64,000 bases of DNA from Anthracocystis setariae (Eukaryota; Basidiomycota; Ustilaginomycetes; Ustilaginales; Ustilaginaceae). Below, in pieces: positions 55,293 to 64,000 of the stretch. Every line of letters begins with the position of its first letter. Positions within the stretch are counted from its first letter, which is position 1. The stretch covers positions 1,736,001 through 1,800,000 of the forward strand of contig CAKMXJ010000032.1 in assembly GCA_928724745.1 (NCBI GenBank). Reading direction: 5' to 3'. The translations under genes were made by a program, and so were the position numbers. The notes below the pieces were generated by a model that saw nothing but the letters and a program-made list of their open reading frames with translations, had not been told where the DNA came from and searched no databases.

Positions 55293-56252
55293 GACAGTCA
55301 CCTAGGATCGCCGAGTCACTCGCTCATCTTGACATCTGCTTTGCCTCTAACCATCCCGTTTGCCCCGTATCCTCTGTGTGTCTCTGATCAAATTCCCGTT
55401 GTCGTACAGTTTGCCGTCTGCTCATAGTATACCATACACGATGTACTTTAATGTTGGTACCGTAGTGCCATAGTCCCTGATGCATGTGCAACTTGGCTCG
55501 TGTCGTTTCCTTGGCCACCCTCGACTGCGACATGGTGAGGGCTAAGATTCTTGACTGGCTTCCTTGGTATCCAGACGCTTGCTGGAGTGGATGGAAGGAA
55601 GGTTAAGAGCCGAGAAGGAGCGAGTTACAGTCAAGGTGGAGGCACAAATTAAGCTCGATCACAATTTCGGACAAAGCGAGCGGCTGACAATTCTGCCGTT
55701 GAGCCGAAACCTAGCGAAACCTAGTCACGCTTCACGCTTCACGCTTCAGCCTTGAGTCGATTGCGTGGCCAGTGCGTTGCGCGCTTGCCCGCCCACACTG
55801 ACGCCTTTGTACACCAAACGGGAAAGAGCTAATCACTGTGAATGGATTTCATCTTCTGCCATCAGTCACCATTCTTCCACCTCATCCTCATCACGGAAAA
55901 AAAATCAACAACATCCACACTCTTTCAGCCAGCACTTGATCACTTGCGACTTTGACATTCCATACCCCAACCACGCATATACAGTATATCGACAGTCTCG
56001 GACACGCACTTTGATACACAAAAGCCATCGCTGATTACCATCACAGTCGTGGTTCGGTTCCAACATCACCGACCGAAATCACTCCAAGCAGGCGCCTAGG
56101 ACATCTCTGGAAGCGTCATTCTCGTCTACATCCCAGCAGCTGTATATAATCAGAGCTTCTGAGCATCGTGCAAGCAATCTCTTTTTCGATCGTCAACGGG
56201 TCATCGGAAAAGCGCAGAAAACGGTCCGTCGTTGTCTATCTCGCTCGTCATC
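55293..56252. other. Intergenic upstream of the Caprin-like candidate
   Basis: About 960 bp; a triple CTTCACG repeat at about 55729-55748 and a tRNA-free, gene-free leader. Nothing else seen. Confidence 0.4.
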
Positions 56253-57875
56253 ATGGCTTCTCGCAACGTACCCGGCGCAGGCGACAAGCTAGCACGTCGC
56301 ATCATCCCTGGTGCTCCCCCACCTGCTCCCGCCAAGTCCAGCAAGAAAGCCAAACCAGCAGATGCCAAGGCTGCTGATGCCGGTGGTGCTGTCAAAGTGC
56401 CCGATGCTACCTCGGCTGCACTGATCGAAAAGGCTCCAGAGGGCCCCAAGCAGGTCGCCAACGGTCTCAAAGTCACCAGTCAAGATCTTGCAGAACAGGC
56501 CGAGGCTCAGGCTGCTGTTGCTGCTGTCAATGCGGTGCAAGCCTCTTCAAGCACCCCTCAGGCACCCTCGACACCCGCACAGAAAGTGATTAGCGATCGA
56601 ATTTCACAGCTCTTATCCAAACCCAAGAATGCAACCATCACCGTCGCTATCGACGAGCTCCAGAGCTTGTTGGGTAAAGTGCAACACGCCGAGTCTTCGG
56701 CTCAGAAGCTCGCTTCGACAGATACCAAATCCAGCCTGGTGCTTTTACTCCAGTTCCTCCACCTCTTCAACCTCTTCCATCCCAACCCTGCCGGACCCGC
56801 CTCTTTTGCTCCCAATCGTACCATGCCTCCCGCGCTCGAGATGTCGACAGGACAGCAGGTGGCCGCCATCGCCAAAGTGTACGACCAGCTCGCCAATGGT
56901 CCGCTCGAAGGTGGTGGAGGTGATGCGCTCGAGATTCTCGCCAACATCGAAAAAGGGTCCAAGGACCAAGTGCTTCCAGATGTCAGCTATGCCACTCTCA
57001 GGTCCATGATTCTCCAGCTCACCGCTCCACCACAAGAATCCGAGCCCAAGCCTCAAGCTACGGGTCTCGACGGCCCTCCCAAAGACTTTGTCCCCATCGC
57101 AACCCCATCCCCTGCAGCACCAGTCTCGTTCATTCAGGCTAGTGAGATTTTGGATCAGTCCAAAACCGAGGCTACGGGTGGCCAACCATCAACGGCTGCC
57201 GCCAAGGGAAGCAGTGAGAGCAGCAAGGGCAAGCAGGCAGGAGAGAAGGCGCCGGTTTGGGGCAAAACAGATGCAACAACTGCTTCGGCCGTCAAGGAGC
57301 CTACCAACGCCGCGACCAAGCCTGTTGCCGAGCCCAAGCTTAACTGGGCGGCGCTTGCCGAAGAAGACGATGACGACCTCGGCGAAGCTCCTGTTTTCGA
57401 GCCTTTGCCTTCCTCGACGACTTCGGCGTTTGTTACACCTACCCCTGGAACTCCCACTGAAATTTTGGCCCCGGCGGCCAAGACGGAATCGACAACAACG
57501 CCACTTTCGCCTAAACCTAAGAAGAACAACAAGGCGAACAGTGGTAAAGGGAATGGCGGAGGACGTGGTAGTGCAAATGTAAACGGAAAGGCACAGCAGC
57601 AGCAGAAAGCCGCTATCATCGCCAAGGCTCAGCCTAAAGTGGACCAGGATGGATTCATCCTGCAGGAGAGTAAGAGGACCAAGTATTTGCAGCAGAAACA
57701 ACAACAGCAGCAGCAGCAACAGCAGGCGAGAGGAGGAGGAGGAAAGGGTAGTGGTGGAAATAAAGGTGGTGCGGGTGGTGGTAAAGGTGCAAGGGGTAAT
57801 GTCGCCGGCGGTGGTGGTGGTGCGGGACGGGCGGCAAAGGCGGCCTCGAATAACGGAAACTCTGCAACTCAATGA
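56253..57875 (+). CDS. Low-complexity RGG-type protein with Caprin-like helical domain (candidate)
   Basis: The frame is open from a TTG at 56232; the ATG at 56253 (MASRNVPGAGDKLARRI) gives 540 aa. Residues about 110-260 appear to be a folded helical domain: a coiled-coil start (VISDRISQLLSKPKNATITV), LVLLLQFLHLFNLF, VAAIAKVYDQLA, and DALEILANIEKGSKDQVLPD followed by YATLRSMILQL. This order resembles the Caprin-1 dimerisation domain, where a short helix precedes a YxxLKxIV-type helix. The rest is disordered, with a C-terminal DGFILQESKRTKYLQ motif, a polyQ tract and Gly/Arg-rich repeats typical of RNA-binding proteins. The Caprin link is my inference; no annotated family was recognised with certainty. 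Confidence 0.6.
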   Translation: MASRNVPGAGDKLARRIIPGAPPPAPAKSSKKAKPADAKAADAGGAVKVPDATSAALIEKAPEGPKQVANGLKVTSQDLAEQAEAQAAVAAVNAVQASSSTPQAPSTPAQKVISDRISQLLSKPKNATITVAIDELQSLLGKVQHAESSAQKLASTDTKSSLVLLLQFLHLFNLFHPNPAGPASFAPNRTMPPALEMSTGQQVAAIAKVYDQLANGPLEGGGGDALEILANIEKGSKDQVLPDVSYATLRSMILQLTAPPQESEPKPQATGLDGPPKDFVPIATPSPAAPVSFIQASEILDQSKTEATGGQPSTAAAKGSSESSKGKQAGEKAPVWGKTDATTASAVKEPTNAATKPVAEPKLNWAALAEEDDDDLGEAPVFEPLPSSTTSAFVTPTPGTPTEILAPAAKTESTTTPLSPKPKKNNKANSGKGNGGGRGSANVNGKAQQQQKAAIIAKAQPKVDQDGFILQESKRTKYLQQKQQQQQQQQQARGGGGKGSGGNKGGAGGGKGARGNVAGGGGGAGRAAKAASNNGNSATQ

Positions 57876-58012
57876 GCAAACAAAGCTCGAGATCTGAGTG
57901 CAATTTTATTAACTTATCGTCAAGTTTGCACGTTCGTCGGCTTGGATGAGTGTGCATGTGTGACGAAAGGCTCAGATTAGTATTTTGAGTCGGACAGAGG
58001 GGTAAGGGGGGT

Positions 58013-58696
58013 CTACCATTTCTTGGCCTCCATGCCTTGTGGTGGGTGGGGGTTTAACTTTTCGGAGCCGACTTTGGACCAGTCGGTGGAGAGGGTTGTG
58101 CCGCCGCTTTCCATGTAGCTTTTCATCATGGCACGTTTTGTGTCGTCGTCGGCGTCTGCGTACAGTTTCTGGAAGAACTGGTTGATATCTGCCTCCTCCT
58201 CCTTGTTGGCTTCCGGGTTGGAGGTTGTGGGTTCGTCTGGGTTGAATGAGTCCCATTTCGAGCGTCTCGGTGCCGATGACGTGCTTGCGGTGTAGCTCGG
58301 AGTGGATGCCGAGGTGATGCTGGGCTGCTGATCGGTGCTGGTGGTGGTGGAGGCCGAGAGTTGAAGCCAACGAATGCATGGGTGCGCTTTGTGGAGGACG
58401 ACGTCAATCTTGGTGCTCAGCACTTTATACGACGAGTTGGAGACGTCGATGGGAGAGAAAAGGGGGTCGATGGTGAGGATGTATTCGGAGCCATTGGTGG
58501 AAGAGGTCGCTTTGACATGCAGGGAGCGCTCACCGATGTCGACAGCGAGCGTCTCGGTGGACGCAGACTTGACAAAGATCGAAACGGTAACCGCCGTGTC
58601 GGTCTGGTAGTAGTCGAAGCGAGGCTTGGCTGCTGCTGCTGCTGCTGCTACCGTCGACGCTGCTGAGGCAGAAAATGAGGTGCTGGGTTGAGCCAT
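58013..58696 (-). CDS. SGT1-like co-chaperone with CS and SGS domains only
   Basis: The frame continues upstream to 59014 through unlikely sequence; the ATG at 58696 (MAQPSTSFSASAAS) gives 227 aa. The CS domain runs PRFDYYQTDTAVTVSIFVKS ... HKAHPCIRWLQL, and the C-terminal SGS domain includes KWDSFNPDEP, INQFFQKLYADADDDTKRAM and YMESGGTTLSTDWSKVG. SGT1 binds Hsp90 through CS and client or Skp1 partners through SGS, and is needed for kinetochore and SCF assembly. The N-terminal TPR domain found in yeast and plant SGT1 is absent; a poly-Ala stretch replaces it. Confidence 0.85.
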   Translation of the reverse strand: MAQPSTSFSASAASTVAAAAAAAKPRFDYYQTDTAVTVSIFVKSASTETLAVDIGERSLHVKATSSTNGSEYILTIDPLFSPIDVSNSSYKVLSTKIDVVLHKAHPCIRWLQLSASTTTSTDQQPSITSASTPSYTASTSSAPRRSKWDSFNPDEPTTSNPEANKEEEADINQFFQKLYADADDDTKRAMMKSYMESGGTTLSTDWSKVGSEKLNPHPPQGMEAKKW

Positions 58697-59195
58697 TTTT
58701 GATGCGAGGAGGGGCTTTGGGTGCCCGTAACGGCGATGATGCGGTCTGATGATGTTCGTGGTGATGATGATGTAGAGCGAGTTGACAAGGAGAAGTGCGA
58801 AATTGCTAGAAACCCAAGCCGTGACCGTGAGAAGTAGGGAGGTTTCGGTCGTCGTCGTCTGGGTGAGTGTCGGAGGGGTCGGATAGTTGACCCAGACGAC
58901 GGAGATGGTGGTGGTTCGGAGGATCGTTTGGGTGGATGGATTTCGAACTGAGCTTTGTTTAAATATTTTCCAATCCACGTGACGCGTCCAGTTAATTTTT
59001 TCGGCCGTGATCACCGTATCGGGTTAATTACAAACCGATTCTGCCGATATCTGTGAATCTAGCTGATGTCAGTAGTGCTCTTCGCGATCAGGCACAGGCC
59101 ATGAACTAAGTTACCGTCGGTCGGGATTTGCAATCATAAACTTTAACTTTACCCCACACACAGCTTGTACGACCCCAATTGATCGTTATTGGAGC
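58697..59195. promoter_or_regulatory. Divergent region, SGT1-like gene and Myb-like ORF
   Basis: Contains the SGT1 promoter and, somewhere within it, the left boundary of the Harbinger-type unit. I could not identify a reliable terminal repeat. Confidence 0.4.
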
Positions 59196-60521
59196 ATGCC
59201 GAACCAGCGCCTGTCCGCCGACCCCTTGCTCTCGCGCTTCCCAGCTTCGCTGCAGTCCTCGCTGATGGCAATGGAGTCTATTGACGTCGATAGCATGGCT
59301 GATATTGTCAATATGGACGAGCTTTATCAAAACATTTCGCAACCGACGACTTCTCTGCCTCCTCCGCCGCTCTTCCAGTCTTCTCCTTCGCAAGAGTCTC
59401 AAGTGTATAGAGCTATATCTCACGATCATGTACAAGCATCGCAATCTCAAGAACGTACCCAAGTTCCATTGTCTCAGTCTGTGTCTGTGTCTTCTGTGGC
59501 AAACGGCGCTCGAGGCCATTGGACAGCGGATCATATTGAGGTGCTCATCAAGGCTGTACATAATCACAATCCTAACAAGTATCGCGTCAATGCCGACAAG
59601 GGTACTGCTTGGCTTGCGGTGCTTGATGAGGTCAACGCTGTCTTTGATCGCAATCAAGCTCCGCCACGCTCACTTCAGGCTATCAAGGAGAAATGGAAAC
59701 ACATTAGCATTGCACGCAAGAAGCAAGATCGAGCACTGGCAGCGTCTTCGGGTATTGTTGAGCTCCGGAGTGACCTGGAACGAATGGTTGACGATGTCCT
59801 GCAGGCCGAGGTGGTCAACTCCTATGGAAAGAGTGCCAAAGCCACCGCCGAGGCTCACCGGCGACATCTTGTCGGCATCAGCACTGCAGCACATGGTACT
59901 CCGGCATCCCGATCGACCTCAACGATGTATCAACGAGCATCAGCTGCCGATTCCAGCCCCTCAGGTCCGCCTCGATCTTCTTCACGCAGCGCAGACTCGG
60001 AGAGCGACACCTCTGGCAAACTGTTCATATTGCCGCCCAGGAAGAAGAACAAGAACGCTGCGAACGAGGTACTCTCTCTCATGTTGCCAAACGACGAGAT
60101 TCAGAGGGAGTCAGACGAGCGATTCAGGAACGAATCACTTCGAATCAAGCAGAGCATGGTCAATATAGGAACTTCATTGCTCAACACCGTGTCTGCTGAT
60201 ATGAGGGATATGCGTAGTCGCTTCGAAGCGCTTGAGAGTAAGATCAATCGCCTTGACTCCATCGAGAACAGTCTCAACCACATCGTCGGGTACATCAAAT
60301 CGCAACCTCCGCCTCCGCCGCCGTCGTCACAATCAAATGCTGCTGCAGGAACGAACTCATATGCAATGAACACTATCCCCAAAGATCCTTCCACTCCGCG
60401 TGGACAGCGTTCGATCTCGGTGTCTTCGACTGATATCACTCCCACTCGAGAGGGATCTCGACGACGTAGCTCCCGCGCACCATCGCAGTCACGAACAGGT
60501 AGATATGGAGGGTTTCATTGA
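59196..60521 (+). CDS. Myb/SANT-like DNA-binding ORF of a Harbinger-type element
   Basis: Single exon, 441 aa from the ATG at 59196 (MPNQRLSADPLLSRF). Residues about 105-175 form a trihelix/Myb-like domain: GHWTADHIEVLIKAVHNHNP ... WLAVLDEVNAVF ... SLQAIKEKWKHISIARKKQ, the usual target-binding protein of PIF/Harbinger transposons. A Ser-rich linker with a basic stretch (PPRKKNKNAA), then a helical segment (SMVNIGTSLLNTVSADMRDM) with heptads and a Pro-rich tail follow. In this superfamily the Myb-like protein binds the ends and brings in the nuclease. It is convergent with the nuclease gene at 61677-62837. The frame is intact. A host regulatory gene cannot be fully excluded. Confidence 0.75.
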   Translation: MPNQRLSADPLLSRFPASLQSSLMAMESIDVDSMADIVNMDELYQNISQPTTSLPPPPLFQSSPSQESQVYRAISHDHVQASQSQERTQVPLSQSVSVSSVANGARGHWTADHIEVLIKAVHNHNPNKYRVNADKGTAWLAVLDEVNAVFDRNQAPPRSLQAIKEKWKHISIARKKQDRALAASSGIVELRSDLERMVDDVLQAEVVNSYGKSAKATAEAHRRHLVGISTAAHGTPASRSTSTMYQRASAADSSPSGPPRSSSRSADSESDTSGKLFILPPRKKNKNAANEVLSLMLPNDEIQRESDERFRNESLRIKQSMVNIGTSLLNTVSADMRDMRSRFEALESKINRLDSIENSLNHIVGYIKSQPPPPPPSSQSNAAAGTNSYAMNTIPKDPSTPRGQRSISVSSTDITPTREGSRRRSSRAPSQSRTGRYGGFH

Positions 60522-61676
60522 TCATCTATTCATGTATATACATTGTCCTAGCAATCAAAGTGCCTCGTTCACCATCACTTCCTCGTTGACTTGTGCTAAC
60601 TCCTCCTCATTGATGCCTGTGCTGTTCGTATGAGGAGAAGGGGACACGCTTGAGACCACCACACGTCGCGATGAGAAGTACTCCTCCAGGCGAGGAGGAT
60701 TGTGTCAGCGGTCGGGCGCCTGGTAAATAGGCCGATCTCGGTTCGAGCGCGGTGCGGTTCTGCGGGGCTGGGCCGCCGAGTTTGTGATATACGCCTGTGC
60801 AACTGAGAAGTACGAGGTGGGTTGCGCAGGTACGCCGGCGGCCCGATGAGGACTATTAAGCCGCACTCGATCTCGCGGCGGCGGAGTGTGAGTTTCTCGA
60901 CCGCGTTCGTCCTATTACCGACTGACGCTGTTGGCGCTCCGTTCAGCGGCAGCACGGCGTACTCGGTATTACAGTGTGATAGCCTGGTGTCCCGCGAGCG
61001 CTCTTGACAAGACAGAAGGCTTAGGAGATGGTTAGGTGAACACTAGACGTGATCACTAAGCTGTTACGGCGACGTCCAAGAGTCTGACGTCTAGGTATTA
61101 GCTTGTAGGCAGCGGTTATGTGTTGTAGTGTCGTCACAGGTCCTGACGACGTCTAGCTGTTCTCCAACTTGAACGGAGGCACGCAAGGAAGCTGCAATGC
61201 TACTGTAATTGCAACTTACTTTACTAGATACTGAATGATCGTGACGACGACGTTAAGGAGCTATACTGAGCTAAAGACTGGTGTTGTAAGAAGTAGAGTG
61301 GATGAGGAGCTCATCCACGTCGAACCAGATGAGGAGAACATTAAGTAGGACCGCTCCAAGCCCCTATGGCAAGGCCGATCCGGCGCTAGCCTATTGTCTA
61401 GCTGCACGGCCTGCGTGTGTGCATGTACTGACCGTGGTACAAGCAGCTGATCACCTCCAAGCCTCTGAGAGCGCCTGATATGGTGTCCTTCGACTGCTGA
61501 TCGCCTCGAGATGGCGTCGTCGCGATCCGGCGTCTCGGCGTTGTCGAACGGCCGCAATCCGATCGCTATGGACGAAAACGGCTGAGGGAGACCCTTTGAG
61601 CCGCACTCACTCCGAAGGCGGCCGAAAAACGTGTTTTCCACCGCTCCAACTTTGCCGCCCGTGAGTACCGCCACTG
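60522..61676. repeat. Spacer between the two Harbinger ORFs, with internal repeats
   Basis: CpG-rich, no coherent gene. A stretch near 61591-61660 (GAGCCGCACTCACTCCGAAG then a GGCGGCCGAAAA block) is repeated in diverged form inside the 3' part of the nuclease gene near 61733-61810. Confidence 0.5.
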
Positions 61677-62837
61677 CTAAATTCGGCGTACCGTTGGCCA
61701 CGTGCCTCCCCTCACCCGAATGCGAGGGCGGTCGACCGTAGCCCTTTCAACCGCGCGTGAACCGAGGGCGGCCGAGAAGCCAGTTTTCCGCCGCCTCGGC
61801 TTCGCTGCCTGTAACAGATTGCACCCCATAGCAATGCTAATCTGATTGCCGATCATACACGTCTTGGCGTTCCACAGGAGCGTCGCCACCATCCAGTCCC
61901 TTCCACACGGCGTGAGACCCGTCCTCTGATATTGCTTATCACGAAATCTTGGCCATTGCATCGATACCATGCCGATCCCCCACTCTACGGTCGTTCGATA
62001 CTTACTGAGCACGTGGTTGAACAGTTCCTGGTTCCTCGAGACAAGATTACCACGGAACGGCGATATGATCGCCGCCGACACTCCGTACGCCTGGTCCCCG
62101 TATAGATATCTTTGCTCACCGTCCTCTCCTTTAGCATGCTCCGTAGCCCATTCAACCAATCGAGTTTCTATTACCATGTGAGCATCATGTCTGCGACCAT
62201 CGAACGGCTGAGATACAAACAGGAGTCCGTCTGGTGTCGCAATGAACTGCCATTTCAGAGCATGAACCCGTTTGTGACCGTTGTATGCCTCCTGCTGATC
62301 GCGATCCGGCATAGCGATTGGCCGAACTGTACCGTCGATAGCGCCCCAGAAGTTCGGCAAGCGAGTCTTCCGCTCGATCGCAGCGGCGTAGGCATCGAGG
62401 GCCCTGGGCGAGGCAAGGTGGTGGCGCGCGCTGGTGATGTCGAGCAAGTAACACCATCTCCGATGAATGAACTCACTCATATGATGCACAATGCGACTTG
62501 TACGGCTGTGAGACCACCCGAATTGACCCTCAAGAGACCGCAGACGACTTCCTCTCAACCAGGCAAGCAGCATGAGCATCGCCGTCTTGCTATCGATCAC
62601 GTCCTTCGATCTAGTTCGCACAGGCTCAGGCAATCTCAATGCATGATGTATCACTTGAAATTCCCCGATTGTGTAGCCAAACATGGACCTGAAGTGTACA
62701 TCATCGAGTTGAGAGATGATACGATGGTAGTCTTGAGCTGCCAGGTCCGTCGCCGAGGCTCGAGAAGAGGCCGCAAGGACAGCTAGAATGCGCATACGAC
62801 GTCTTCGACGCGTTGAGATGGTGTAATCGACTTGCAT
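61677..62837 (-). CDS. Harbinger-type DDE nuclease (DDE_Tnp_4 / ALP1-like)
   Basis: Single exon, 386 aa, ATG at 62837 (MQVDYTISTRRRRRMRI). An N-terminal helical region (HFRSMFGYTIGEFQVIHHAL) is followed by the helix-turn-helix-like LEGQFGWSHSRTSRIVHHMS and the DDE fold: first Asp in NFWGAIDGTVRPI, the region ALKWQFIATPDGLL and HDAHMV, second Asp in YLYGDQAYG, and Glu in TTVEWGIGMVSMQW. All catalytic residues are in place. The closing about 45 residues are Arg-rich and derive partly from a local repeat. Such genes are either active transposases or domesticated ALP1/HARBI1-like host genes. Confidence 0.85.
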   Translation of the reverse strand: MQVDYTISTRRRRRMRILAVLAASSRASATDLAAQDYHRIISQLDDVHFRSMFGYTIGEFQVIHHALRLPEPVRTRSKDVIDSKTAMLMLLAWLRGSRLRSLEGQFGWSHSRTSRIVHHMSEFIHRRWCYLLDITSARHHLASPRALDAYAAAIERKTRLPNFWGAIDGTVRPIAMPDRDQQEAYNGHKRVHALKWQFIATPDGLLFVSQPFDGRRHDAHMVIETRLVEWATEHAKGEDGEQRYLYGDQAYGVSAAIISPFRGNLVSRNQELFNHVLSKYRTTVEWGIGMVSMQWPRFRDKQYQRTGLTPCGRDWMVATLLWNAKTCMIGNQISIAMGCNLLQAAKPRRRKTGFSAALGSRAVERATVDRPRIRVRGGTWPTVRRI

Positions 62838-63413
62838 GATCGTGCAGAAGCTTGCGTATTTGCTCCGCTCGGGCTCGGGAAGCTGCGGAGAAGCTCTAAA
62901 GAAGGTTACGGTGATTGAATGATGCAGAAGATATGGTGGTAGTACTCACACCATATCCGTACTCAGGCCGATGGCGACGAAACACACACTTTTTGGACTC
63001 TCATTGAACAAAAACAGCCTTCATTGCTCGGATCCGACACATAGACCCTTAATCACCCTCGAGGCGTCGTCTGGGGCATCTTGGTAAGAGCTAACGTCCC
63101 ATACGACGCTCTAGGGTAACTCGGTTAGCTCACGATCATGCACGGGATTTGAAATCGTGCATAAGCAAGGTCAAATCTACCCATACGAAGGCGTACCGAA
63201 ACCTCCCTAGTATCAAGTGGAGTTCGAGTATGCGCTCTGTCGCGGTTCCGGTGCGGGAAGACCAACACTGTTTGCCGCTGCACAGCTTGACACGTCAAGA
63301 AGAACCCTCCCGGCTCGTTGAATTCGCCTAATCCTTCCATCTCCCTTCCCCCTCTCTGTTTCTCCTGTTCGGTCTGTACTGTGAAGCGGTTTCGTCACCG
63401 CACACGATTCTGG
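62838..63413. promoter_or_regulatory. Region between Harbinger nuclease and ALG8
   Basis: Holds the nuclease promoter, the right boundary of the mobile unit and the ALG8 promoter. Short imperfect palindrome around 63133-63163 (TCACGATCATGCACGGGATT then AAATCGTGCAT). No gene. Confidence 0.4.
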
Positions 63414-64000
63414 ATGAGTACGTCTGCACGAGTGCCTCGCTCGCCTAGCTTGGTGCCCGAGCCAACGCGCTCCGACACATTCCAGCATGCTCCCCAGCCC
63501 ACCACCACCACCGAGGACGAACCAACCACGTTAGGCCTGCAACGATTCGAATGGGAGCTGCTTACACTCAGCACTGCCTTCAAGCTGCTGCTCTTCCCCA
63601 CATACCACTCGACCGACTTCGAGGTTCATAGGAACTGGCTGGCCATCACCCGCACTCTACCGATTCGCGACTGGTACTTTGAGGCAACTTCGCAATGGAC
63701 GCTTGACTACCCGCCTTTCTTCGCCTACTTCTCGTGGATCCTCGCTCAGCCCGCCGTGTTCGTTGATCCATTGATAGTCAGTCTGCATGAAGGCCTGGAG
63801 TATGCTGCTTCTTCGTGCAAATACTACATGCGGACCACCGTGGTAGTGACCGAGCTTGTATTTGCAGCCGCATTGTTGGCGCATTCCAGGCTGGGAAGCC
63901 AGAGGAAGGTCAAGATCGGATATGCGGACGACGTGGCAGTAGCTGGCGGTGCTTCGACGAGTCAGCTCCTGGCAGCGAGCTTGTTGATGCATCCAGGCCT
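63414..64000 (+). CDS. ALG8: ALG8 alpha-1,3-glucosyltransferase, 5' part
   Basis: The ATG at 63414 (MSTSARVPRSPSLVP) opens a frame that runs off the right edge after about 195 codons. The first luminal loop contains the ALG6/ALG8 signature YHSTDFEVHRNWLAIT and SQWTLDYPPFFAYFSWIL; the TLDYPPFFAYF form points to ALG8 rather than ALG6. A second hydrophobic segment (TTVVVTELVFAAALLAHS) follows. The window stops within LMHPG, the start of the next conserved region. ALG8 adds the second glucose to dolichol-linked Glc1Man9GlcNAc2 in the ER. A Thr-rich N-terminal extension precedes the conserved part. Confidence 0.92.
   Translation, partial: MSTSARVPRSPSLVPEPTRSDTFQHAPQPTTTTEDEPTTLGLQRFEWELLTLSTAFKLLLFPTYHSTDFEVHRNWLAITRTLPIRDWYFEATSQWTLDYPPFFAYFSWILAQPAVFVDPLIVSLHEGLEYAASSCKYYMRTTVVVTELVFAAALLAHSRLGSQRKVKIGYADDVAVAGGASTSQLLAASLLMHPG

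Larger units (their letters stand above)
59196..62837. mobile_element. PIF/Harbinger-type two-gene unit, apparently intact (minimum extent)
   Basis: The coordinates span only the two ORFs; true ends lie between 58.7 and 59.2 kb and between 62.8 and 63.4 kb. The pairing of a Myb-like ORF and a DDE nuclease, convergent and 1.15 kb apart, is the standard Harbinger gene set. Both frames are open. Sequence composition keeps abundant CpG, unlike the dead elements at 7-21 kb. Terminal repeats and a 3-bp TWA duplication were searched for by eye and not found. Confidence 0.6.

Noticed and set aside
58013..59014. 333-aa form of the SGT1-like protein
   Set aside because: The extension has Thr/Ile-rich unlikely sequence and runs into the neighbouring promoter; the ATG at 58696 precedes the conserved part.
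60596..60955. 119-aa open frame between the Harbinger ORFs
   Set aside because: No domain, Arg-rich composition expected from CpG-rich non-coding spacer.

Overview
This window is nuclear DNA of a fungus. Genes are mostly intron-poor, the recognisable introns are short GT-AG introns (about 70-95 bp, with a few longer), and the proteins are typical basidiomycete orthologues rich in Ser/Ala/Pro low-complexity tracts. The overall style fits a smut-type basidiomycete (Ustilaginomycotina, Ustilaginales-like). That placement is an inference from gene style; no marker gene here fixes it.

Layout. 1-7.0 kb: 3' part of a multi-fasciclin type I membrane protein (+), a five-exon short-chain dehydrogenase (-) and a GAS2/GAR-domain protein (-). 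7.3-21.3 kb: a transposon archipelago surrounding one two-RRM gene whose 3' end runs into a repeat. Inside it I could delimit a pogo-like element (14933-17595) and a Tc1/mariner-like element with long inverted repeats (17967-21028). Both are broken by solo LTRs with exact 5-bp target duplications (cacac, aacat, aaccg). Two further solo LTRs (duplications gtgta and ctacc), three copies of a dispersed repeat, two MITE-like palindromic elements and an (aat)n tract lie to the left. 21.3-58.7 kb: a gene-dense stretch: alpha/beta hydrolase, tRNA-Leu(AAG) with an intron, secreted expansin/barwin-like protein, GH5 sterylglucosidase-like enzyme, NDC80, cyclase-associated protein, F-box protein, ribosomal P1, mitochondrial carrier, a conserved unknown, ATM1, an SLS1-like protein, mitochondrial aspartate aminotransferase, PDH E2, a DUF5872-like protein, a Caprin-like candidate and a TPR-less SGT1. 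59-63 kb: an apparently intact two-ORF PIF/Harbinger-type unit (Myb-like ORF plus DDE nuclease, convergent). 63.4 kb to the end: 5' part of ALG8.

Functional themes. From 39.7 to 53.6 kb five of six genes encode probable mitochondrial proteins (carrier, ATM1, SLS1-like, AAT, PDH E2). The transposon zone holds only decayed transposases: in-frame TGA codons where CGA is expected, and CpG to TpG/CpA differences between repeat copies. The Harbinger-type unit, in contrast, keeps both reading frames and its DDE residues.

Two cautions. Several long open frames begin at GTG or TTG; for these I moved the start to a supportable ATG. Exon joins were deduced by eye from splice sites and family alignment knowledge, without transcript data.
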